This document shows positions 56,711-64,000 of a stretch of DNA of 64,000 nucleotides, piece after piece. The DNA lies in assembly GCA_030765065.1 (NCBI GenBank), contig CM060978.1, forward strand, positions 54,774,421-54,838,420. Reading direction: 5' to 3'. A program made the translations under genes and the position numbers. This DNA is from Deroplatys truncata. Its lineage: Eukaryota; Arthropoda; Insecta; Mantodea; Mantidae. Position 1 is the first letter of the stretch. Every line of letters begins with the position of its first letter. The notes under the pieces were generated by a model that saw nothing but the letters and a program-made list of their open reading frames with translations, was not told the DNA's origin and ran no database searches.

Positions 56711-57479
56711 CTAACTTGAATTCATTAAAAGGTTGTTGATAACTATATAGTTGGCAGGGGATGGCAGTATGACACCCCAGGATTTTCAGTCAAATATTTA
56801 GTCTATTCTGTCATGGATTTAAATTCCTGTAAAATTATCGATTTTGAATTTGTTTAAAGAGGTATGGTGAAAGGTGATTTGGAAAAGGCTGCTTGTGACA
56901 TAATGACTAGGCTTGCAAAACAGGAAATGTGTAGAGTTGAAGTTTTTTCTCCAACAGACATAAAGGTGTAAGATATTAAAAACACAGTATGTGGAAGTTG
57001 AACACAAATTTGACTATGGCGTTTGTCTAAAAGTCTAATGAAAAAAATTAAAATGTTAGAAAAATACACCCATAGCTGATGGCATGGAAAGCCAGTGTAC
57101 ATAAATATTTATGGTGGGCTGCACAAAACTGTAATGAGAGTGGTACCACGTTAATTGAAAAATTCACATCAATTCTTCACCGTATAAAAATGAACATAAA
57201 TGGCTAGAAAACCTTGTGAATATGATGAATTGTTGGAAGAAGACCGAAGAAATAAATTATGGATTAAAGGCAAATCAAACGCCTATCATCTCTGAAGAAA
57301 ATTATTTGGGATAACACCTTCTTAAAAGATTTGGCTGATATTCGACTTTATATACATACTGGCAGTTTAGAAAGTTATCACAGTCTTCATCTCAGATATG
57401 CTCCAAAAGGAATACATTTTTCATACAATTGCTTTCAACTTAGATCCATGATCACAATTTTAATGCAAATAAAAAAAAT

Positions 57480-58310
57480 CTGATGTGTTACACTCACATG
57501 ACTTTCTCTACGCTTGTACAAACTATTTTTACAAACGCTTATTCTCCATATGCTTCATGTTAATCGAGGTCAATCTTATTGGTAATTTTCATGTAGATGC
57601 AAGGGAAATATGGTAGGTTTTAAGCGATAGTCAAATATTTTAACGCTGGTTGCTATGTGGCGCATTCCATTCTCTTTGCATGTTCAGGACATAAAAAAAT
57701 GAACGAATTTGAGAAAAAGTATAAAGTATTGGAAAATTTAAGGGAATAACAAGCAATATCTCGAAAACGGTTCACTCAACAAAAGAAATGTATATGACAT
57801 AAATTGTGTATTTTAACGCGATCTACATTTTTTGTGTAGTAAACGTTTGTCTATCTCTTATGGTTTACCAGCTATGTAAAAGTCGTTCACAATGAAGATT
57901 AGTTTTGGAGACATTCCCAGAAAATTCGAGATATACGTTTTATTTCTCATGACAATATCTTAAACATATGATATTTTAATCAAAATCGTTAGAGCCATTT
58001 TTGAGAAAATTAAAATTTTCGAAAAATGTTCCATGTAAAGGGTAGTCTGGGGTGGGGGATTTTCTTGAAAACCTTTGTGTCGCATCTCTGGAAGATACTA
58101 CACCTAAATACCAAGTTTGGTGTTTATCCGACTGTTCATTTCTGAGTTATGCTGTTCACAGACACACACACACACGGACATGTTTCCAAAAATGCTTTTT
58201 TTGGATTCAGGGAATCTCAAAACATGTATTTCCGGTGAAATCTCGGTATCGAATTTTTGGGTGGAATACAATACTTCCCCTACTTACTATACGTGGTAGA
58301 GAAAGTAAAA
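57480..58310 (+). repeat. 0.83 kb interspersed repeat, copy A5, inside the THAP-DDE fossil
   Basis: CTGATGTGTTACACTCACAT to ACGTGGTAGAGAAAGTAAAA, preceded by an A-run. Full length, same orientation as A4. Confidence 0.88.
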
Positions 58311-58904
58311 AAATAGTAGTGTCGAAACGCAGTACTCCAAAGCATCTGGACCTTGGATCATGAAAAGTAAATATGAGGAATCTAACAAAGAATGGAAACT
58401 GCTGATATGCGTGAAATAAAAATGTCTCTGCACACACATTGTATGGATCCATTACTGGAGGCAGCAATTGATCGGACACTACCGATAGATGTAGCTCCCA
58501 CGCTTTGACCTCCATTAGAGTTACTATGATTGAAGCACTTCTCACATTTCCAGTCAACATAAGAAGGTTAATCACAGACAAGTTATACAATTTTAAATAA
58601 TAATAACAATAATAATAGTGATGGTTGAATTTAAAACATACTACTTTTAATTTGTGTTTTTATGAATGAAGTTTGAAGCCTACATATACTTTGCTGGGTT
58701 CTAGATAAGCATTTTCTAATACTAAGCACTACACATGATGGTATGAAAACTCTTTTTCTGTTTCCAATAGCAGTCCATGAATTAATCCACGCTGTAAACA
58801 ATATTGTTTGTAGCAGGAATATCACCGGGTGTTATTAGGAGGATTGTTGGTGGTGAGTAATTTCTTTTTAGCTCAACTGCTTGTTTTTAACACTAGGTTA
58901 TGCC

Positions 58905-59156
58905 TCATAATATTCAAAACACCACAATCTCTATTTATGAAAATTGGGATGCTTTGTGATACAGACAAAATCACCCTTCACCAATTATATGTTTTCATAG
59001 TCCGAGCAATACACACTTTCCTCAACATTATTCATAGGTATACATTCCTTACACTTACACCAACGGTTGGAACCATCATGGATTTCGGTGTTCACATTAA
59101 CTGTCTCAGAATCACTGTTAGAATGGTGTAAATCTTCAAAACCACTAATGTTCACT
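58905..59156 (-). pseudogene. P2X7 C-terminal-like zinc-binding domain fragment
   Basis: On the minus strand DSETVNVNTEIHDGSNRWCK continues to CKECIPMNNVEESVYCSDY, then GDFVCITKHPNFHK. The pattern W-C-x-C-x-x-C-x-x-M-x-x-x-x-ES-x-x-C and the CIT-x-HP-x-F block match my recollection of the P2X7 receptor cytoplasmic zinc-binding domain, which in invertebrates also occurs in many transposon-linked proteins. Three in-frame stops lie in or after it, so it is a relic. Whether it belonged to a host gene or a mobile element cannot be told. Confidence 0.5.
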
Positions 59157-59551
59157 CATTTTCAAAGCAGATGTTCGACTACTGTTTATCACCTAGTTGG
59201 TATTAACTGGATTAAGAAAAGTGATTGGCTAGCTTTAGCTCTACTCTTTGTTATTCAGAGAATTTATGAACTTCTAGTGAAATTAACACATAAACTTGTT
59301 AGTCATTTAAAACATCTGTGCTACGTACGTCTTGTCTAGGTGCAGTGTGGCTCTCATGATATCAATTGTCAATTCAACAACAGCCTGTAACCTGATAACC
59401 ATTCACCTTAGGATGGTGAAACTGCATGTGTTGTTATTTATTCACAAATAAACTAATGAGGTGAATGAAATATTCATTTTTGTGCTTCATTCCCCTTTAA
59501 ACATGTTAAAATACCAAAAACCAACAGAACAGGTATAGTCAAACTACAACT

Positions 59552-60446
59552 TGAGGCAGTATTTTATATCACAACACTGTAAATGCCAGAGTGATTGTAG
59601 TGTAAATTAACATTATTGTATGACAATGATTTTAGATGTTTGTTAGCTATAAGCATTGTTAGGAAGTAAGTTTACAGGGCCTCACTGAAACTGACAATAG
59701 GAGTGGGTAACAATGAAGCGATGGGGTGAGTTGTTTATTACTTAGAAGAGACAAGCAAATGATGTCAGGGTAGCGTGCCTTTCTTTAGAAATGGAGGTAA
59801 TATCTTCCCTAGAGCATATGTATTAGTAATTATGATTGGCTTACAAAACAGACGCTAATGTTGGCACGATTAAGTAACCAATAGCAGCTCTATTATAATG
59901 TTTAGGCATATCGGAGTGAGGGAGTATAAATTCTTGAGCCAAAAGCAAGTATTGCATAGTTCTACAGAATCATTCACAAGGTACACATCGCGCAGTTCTC
60001 AGCAATCTCTCGCGAGGTATACATTACGCAGTTTTAATGAATCATTCGTGAGGTACACATCGCGCAGTCTTGAAGAATCTATCATGAAGTGCACATAATA
60101 CAGTTTGGAAGAATCTCTTGAGTCGTAAAGTTAGTTACAAAATGTGAAGTACACGACAACTATTAAGACAGTAATTATATTCGGAAATATAACAGTTTCA
60201 GTCAGGCGTGTATAAGATTAAAATGTGAAATTAATTAAGTGTGACGGCAATAAAAGTGTAAAAACAAATTCTTTTATCAGTGTTATCTTTTAGTAACAAC
60301 TCCTTTCTGTTTACATGCCCTGCTTAGAGATATTTGCTCGACTGAGTAATAATAGCTAGCCGGAGGACAAAGAACCCAAAATTCAAAATAGTAAAACAAT
60401 AACAGGCGCTCAGCAAATAAGATAACACGAACAGATTACTGCGACA
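59552..60446 (+). mobile_element. Solo LTR of an LTR retrotransposon
   Basis: TGAGGCAG...GCGACA with the 4-bp duplication AACT on both sides (59548-59551 and 60447-60450). A TATA-like box (GAGTATAAAT near 59929) and AATAAAAG near 60250 divide it like U3, R and U5. A roughly 43-base unit (GGTACACATCGCGCAGT) is repeated in tandem after the TATA box. It looks whole as an LTR and no internal region remains. Confidence 0.88.
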
Positions 60447-60934
60447 AACTACATTGGAGAAACACCCAGATGCGAACAATATGTGTAAAACCAATAACAA
60501 TGGAACCATCCTGTACTACCATGGCGTATAGACTGAGAAGGTGGGAGCATACATGCAAGGGCAGTTTTATTCAGGCTGGCAAAATTACCACAGTAATAAT
60601 AATATTTCTTTCTGTAAAGTTTCAACCAGATTAGCCTTCAAGGCTAATTATTCTGTTACTAATTTTGATATATAGTTGTGAAAAGTGCATGACAGTAGGT
60701 GCTTACCAAGGAAGAGAGAGTGATCTGTAATGACTGGATGCACAAAAATACAAAAGTATCATCTTTAAAGTAATAAAAACAGCAGAATGTCTAAATCAGG
60801 GCCAAATACTTGAACTTCATTATTTCAGGCTAGTTGAAAATAGCACGGAAAAAGGAAAAACATGTATTGGCATGATGAATGGGGTGAAGGTGTGATTTTA
60901 TAATCAATTGGCTGACCTGTAACTGCTATTACTT

Positions 60935-61308
60935 TTTCTACCACTTACCTATTATAGGTAGGTTGTGTTATACACTCCATCCATAAATTTTAAATTGAAA
61001 TTTCACCAGAAATACATGTTTTTTAGATTCCCTGAACACAAAAAAAATAACTTTTAGAAAAAGATCTGTGTACATGTTTGTGAAGAATTCAAAAACAAAA
61101 CACTGAACAAATAACAAATTTGATAGGTATTTAAATTCAGTATTTTCAAGATTTTTACTTGAAGATATTACTGTGGCAACCTTAACTTATATTTAAAATT
61201 TTGTAAGAAGTCTTTATACTGAACAATTGGAAGTCATCAGAGAGAGATTAAAACTTACTAGGGAAAAATGTAGAGCTCATTAACATACATAATTTGCAAT
61301 ACATAAAT
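60935..61308 (-). repeat. 0.83 kb interspersed repeat, copy B5 (partial, old)
   Basis: Starts CTTTTTCTACCACTTACC and keeps TTCACCAGAAATACATGTTT before strong divergence. It stops at the next copy, which seems inserted into it. Confidence 0.6.
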
Positions 61309-62152
61309 TTACTTTTTCTACTACGTATAGTAAAAAGGGGAAGTATTGCATTCCACCCAAAAATTCAATACCAAGATTTCACCGGAAATAAATGCTTTGA
61401 GGCCTCTTGAATCCAAAAAAAAGCATTTTTTGAAAACGTCCATGTGTGTGTCTGTGAAAAGCATAAATCAAAAACAAAAGTTGGATAAATACCAAACTTG
61501 ATATTTGGGTTCAGTATCTTTCAAAGATGCGACACAAAGATTTTCTAGAAAATCCCCCCACCCCAGACTACCCTTTGCATAGAACATTTTTCGAAAATTT
61601 TGATTTTCTCAAAAATGGCTCTAACGATTTTATTTAAAATTCATATGTTTAAGATACTTTCATGGCAAATGAAATGTATATCCTGAATTTTCTGGGAATG
61701 CCCCCAAAGTCCTCTACACTCTGAATGAATTTTGCAAAACTGGTAAACCGTAAGAGATAGACAACATTTTACTACATAAAAAATGTAGATCTCATTAAAA
61801 CACACAATTTATGTTATCTTTTTTTTGTTGAGTGAACCATTTCTGAGATATTCCTTGTTATTTGTATGAATTTTCCAATACTTATACTTTTTCTCAAATG
61901 GGAATTCGTTATTCATTTCTTTATGTCCTGAACATGCAAAGAGAATGGAATGTTCCACATAGCAACCAGCTCTTAAAATATTTGACTATTGCTTAAAGCC
62001 TACCATATTCCCCTTGCACCTATAAGTAAATTAGCAATAAGATAGTTTCTGCAAATGTTTATCTCAATTAACATGAAGTAAATGGAGAATAAGCGTTGGT
62101 AAAAATAGTTTGTATAACAGTAGAGAAAGTCATGTGAGTGTAACACATCAGA
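61309..62152 (-). repeat. 0.83 kb interspersed repeat, copy B6
   Basis: TTTACTTTTTCTACTACGTA to GAGTGTAACACATCAG, full length, inserted in B5. Confidence 0.85.
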
Positions 62153-62254
62153 TATTTTTTCATAGCATTAGCTGTTTTCAAAATGTTTCATTTTGCATGC
62201 TAATGCTTTCCAATGTAAATATGCGTTACTGACAGACATGACTGAAAGTTTGTA

Positions 62255-62430
62255 ATTCTTGTTTTTTTCTTTCCATCAAAAAGTTTGTTACCATGTATAA
62301 ACATTTGAACATTGTTTCAGCATGTTGTATGTAGCTAAGCAGTTATTCTTAATTTTATATAGTTCCTAGGAAAAATATATTTTGTGCAATACAGCATGGA
62401 TAGAAGAGTAGGTTTTTATGTGAATACTGT
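62255..62430 (+). repeat. Interspersed repeat shared with 13135-13330
   Basis: TTTTTCTTTCCATCAAAA, ACATTGTTTCAG and a TTTTTATGTGAATACTGT end aligned with the earlier copy. Confidence 0.55.
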
Positions 62431-62646
62431 ATATATATATATATATATATATACAGTATTCACATAAAATTTCAGCTAAATTATACTTTTCCGTGTTTAG
62501 GTTATAAATGTATTTATGCCCCTACTAGGTATATACGAGCAATATATATATATATATATACAGTATTCACATAAAATTTCAGCTAAATTATACTTTTCCG
62601 TGTTTAGGTTATAAATGTATTTATGCCCCTACTAGGTATATACGAG

Positions 62647-62684
<38 letters not shown>

Positions 62685-62769
62685 TAGGTATATATATACT
62701 CGTATATACCTAGTAGGGGCATAAATACTGTTATAACGTAAACACGGAAAAGTATAATTTAGCTGAAAT
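62420..62769. repeat. AT-rich direct and inverted repeat array
   Basis: A unit of about 90 bases (CAGTATTCACATAAAATTTC ... ACTAGGTATATACGAGC) occurs at 62454-62541 and again, identical by eye, at 62561-62648. An inverted copy lies at 62696-62769. TA runs separate them (62430-62453, 62542-62560, 62650-62683). At the left edge GTGAATACTGT and ACAGTATTCAC form a further palindrome around a TA run. Confidence 0.85.
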
Positions 62770-62814
62770 CTTTAATGAAAAATGAAGCACATAGTTTCCA
62801 GAATTACTTACAAC

Positions 62815-63080
62815 ACTTAGGTTTGAAAATGTCCTCCTTGAGCCCTGATACAGGACCTCAGTCTTCCTGGCTATGCATCAATGCTGGGACAAATAGTCTC
62901 CAAAGGAATTGCCTTCGCTTTTTTCACTATAGCATGCTTCAAACAATCAACATTGCAATGTCTCTTGCTACATACTCTTCTCTGAAGTTCATTCGAAGAC
63001 TGTAATCTAGGGGATTTAAATCACGGCTTGCAGCAGGCCATTCCTCATATAAAATGAAGTTGGGAACATTGTTGCACAAC
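62815..63080 (-). pseudogene. Tc1/mariner-superfamily transposase C-terminal fragment
   Basis: On the minus strand EEWPAASRDLNPLDYSLRMN is the last catalytic-D/E block (WPxxSPDLNPLDY), and in a second frame PLETICPSIDA-stop-PGRLRSCIRAQGGHFQT is the typical C-terminus. It is truncated by the repeat array on its 3' side. Confidence 0.65.
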
Positions 63081-63237
63081 CCATGCCCGTACCCAGAAAA
63101 AAATTTCGGGGAGGGTTTTCCGCAAGTATATCTAAATTTAACAGTACCCCACACAGTTACCATGTACCTACCGTAGTACAGAGAGAGCCAAAAGACTATG
63201 AACCGGCTGCATGGTGTTTTTCCCTTCCGCGTCCTCG

Positions 63238-63284
63238 GCGCTCATTGCCGTCTGCCTATGATAGCGGCAGACGGCAATGAGCGC
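63238..63284. repeat. Perfect hairpin, 19-bp arms
   Basis: GCGCTCATTGCCGTCTGCC at 63238-63256 and its exact inverse at 63266-63284 with a 9-base loop, inside the left terminal repeat of the transposon. A second small hairpin, ACTTACCAAC/GTTGGTAAGT, lies near 63317-63342. Confidence 0.9.
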
Positions 63285-63286
63285 GG

Positions 63287-63714
63287 ATGAAACCATTTTT
63301 AAAACCACTTAGGCACTACTTACCAACTTTATCGTTGGTAAGTAGAACAAAATTGATTTTTTTTCTCGAGTCGATAGTTGAAGCCCGTGCATACGTGAAT
63401 ACAATTTTGCCCTCTGTTTTTAGAGAATTAACAGACAGAGAGCGTGATTTTGGCTTTTTTCAACAAGACTCTGCAGCAGCTCATAGGCCAATATTTCGAT
63501 GAAAACAATTGAAAGTGTGTTTGAGAACAGAATTATTAGTAGAGATTTGTGGCACCCTCGGTCCCCCAGCCTAACCCCCTTTGATTTCCATCTCTGGGGT
63601 AACTTAAAACATAAAGTGTACAAGTCAAACCCACACACCCTGGAAGAATTAAAGCGAAATACCCACCAGGAAATTGCCAGCATTTCTCAATGTGAACTAC
63701 GGCGAGTGATGTAA
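63287..63714 (+). pseudogene. Transposase C-terminal half (DDD/E type)
   Basis: First frame: IVEARAYVNTILPSVF, RELTDRERDFGFFQQDSAAA (second catalytic D). Second frame from 63499: MKTIESVFENRIISRDLWHP, SPSLTPFDFHLWGNLKHKVY (third catalytic D), NPHTLEELKRNTHQEIAS. One frameshift near 63490 joins them. The N-terminal DNA-binding domain and first D are deleted. Confidence 0.8.
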
Positions 63715-63923
63715 AGAGGTGCCAAAAATGTATGGACAACGATAGTGGCCAGTTTCAACATCTCCTTGCATAAAGTTGGTAAGTAAAGTCTTTAAAAGTA
63801 GTTTTAAAAATGTTGTATGGTTTCATCTGCGCCTTTCTATCATAGCGCCAAACGGCAACGAGCGCTGAAAGCGCGGACAGGAAAAACCGCGGAGCCAAAT
63901 CATAGTTTTTTTGGCTCTCCCTG

Positions 63924-64000
63924 TATATATATATATATACGTTATATGGGTAAGAAAATTGCTTGGAGACATTACGTAAACAAGAAAAAACTCACAAGAA
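63924..64000. other. TA-rich end of window
   Basis: A short (TA)n run and about 60 bases with no recognised feature. Confidence 0.5.

Larger units (their letters stand above)
54868..58590 (+). mobile_element. THAP-DDE DNA transposon fossil (Kolobok-like), split twice
   Basis: The host part is 54868-55854, 56711-57479 and 58311-58590, separated by two 0.83 kb repeats. It encodes a THAP-type zinc finger start followed by a large transposase. Many stops and frameshifts show age. Ends were not located and no flanking TTAA pair was identified, so the superfamily (Kolobok) rests on the THAP plus transposase layout. Confidence 0.55.
54868..58590 (+). pseudogene. THAP-domain transposase, degenerate
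   Basis: 54868 gives MPQCCA-stop-GCNERREGKHKRTLF, the M-P-x-C-C-A-x-G-C start of a THAP finger. Near 55600-55850 come NEVKIISHYIELTWNSQSLS, LERHALIASCLLLSGILFQQ and MFNKSIRNMAAPVVRAFWV. After the first insert, frames in turn read AGDG-YDTPGFSVKYLVYSV and KIIDFEFV (a GDG-x-x-D-S/TPG catalytic-type block), then TDIKGV-like, WKASVHKYLWWAAQNCNESG, TTLIEKFTSILHRIK, FLKDLADIRLYIHTGSLESY and HSLHLRYAPKGIHFSYNCFQ. After the second insert STPKHLDLGS and KSKYEESNKEWKLLICVK follow. These blocks fit a THAP-bearing DDE transposase. The order is intact, so the insertions went into an already placed gene. Confidence 0.55.
63179..63923 (+). mobile_element. TA-flanked Tc1/mariner-superfamily transposon, internally deleted
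   Basis: CAGAGAGAGCCAAAAGACTA and, inverted, CAGGGAGAGCCAAAAAAACT are the ends, TA on both sides. The inverted repeats are long (about 150 bp), since ATGAAACCAT...ACTTACCAACTTT recurs inverted further in. A 19-bp perfect hairpin lies in the left repeat. The interior codes for the C-terminal half of a transposase only. Confidence 0.85.

Noticed and set aside
58117-58299. Short ORFs recurring in several 0.83 kb repeat copies (VFIRLF, SELCCS ... FWVEYN)
   Set aside because: They recur only because the DNA recurs. Frames are broken differently in different copies and composition shows no coding bias, so a conserved peptide is not supported.

Overview
The window is AT-rich, intron-like and intergenic eukaryotic DNA dominated by decayed transposable elements. 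Mariner and Tc1 relatives, LINEs with short tandem-repeat tails, tRNA-derived SINEs, solo LTRs and host coding sequence cut into short exons all point to an arthropod, most likely a large-genome insect. A cockroach, termite or similar hemimetabolous insect is my guess from the repeat types; nothing in the window proves it. No bacterial gene, operon, CRISPR array, rRNA or functional tRNA gene is visible.

Host signal is sparse. There is one convincing internal exon on the minus strand (9148-9369), resembling GTP cyclohydrolase I feedback regulatory protein, and one CpG-rich first coding exon on the plus strand (52033-52256) of unrecognised family. A possible promoter with a noncoding first exon lies near 38933-38981.

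Layout. 1-9.1 kb: an edge transposase fragment, an LTR-like unit, a LINE 3' end, a mariner remnant, an 8-bp-TSD MITE and copies of a 0.83 kb repeat. 9.1-14.1 kb: the host exon, a TA-flanked element (D1), two LINE fragments and a mariner. 14.9-22.5 kb: a 31-bp inverted-repeat element, SINEs, a TA-flanked element (C1), a mariner with a nested repeat, and a LINE split by a TA-flanked element (E). 24-32.5 kb: the best LINE (26.9-30.6 kb, with a 2A-like motif in its N-terminal ORF), a mariner carrying an inverted SINE, and a TA-flanked transposase remnant. 32.9-47.9 kb: two solo LTRs, C2, an RNase H LINE remnant, PIF/Harbinger-like, piggyBac-like and TTAA-flanked elements, several SINEs, and D2. 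48-49.3 kb: a nearly whole Tc1-like transposon. 54.9-58.6 kb: a THAP-DDE (Kolobok-like) transposase fossil interrupted twice. 58.9-64 kb: a P2X7-C-like fragment, a third solo LTR, more repeats, an AT-rich hairpin array and a TA-flanked transposon.

The commonest unit is an interspersed repeat of about 0.83 kb, seen at least eleven times in both orientations (roughly 9 kb in total). Nesting gives relative ages. The mariner at 18.3-20.3 kb and the THAP-DDE fossil predate the 0.83 kb repeats inside them; the RNase H LINE at 21-22.5 kb predates element E; the mariner at 31 kb predates its SINE; and a SINE at 43.5 kb predates the LTR inside it. All identities are by eye from translation and terminal repeats; no search was run.
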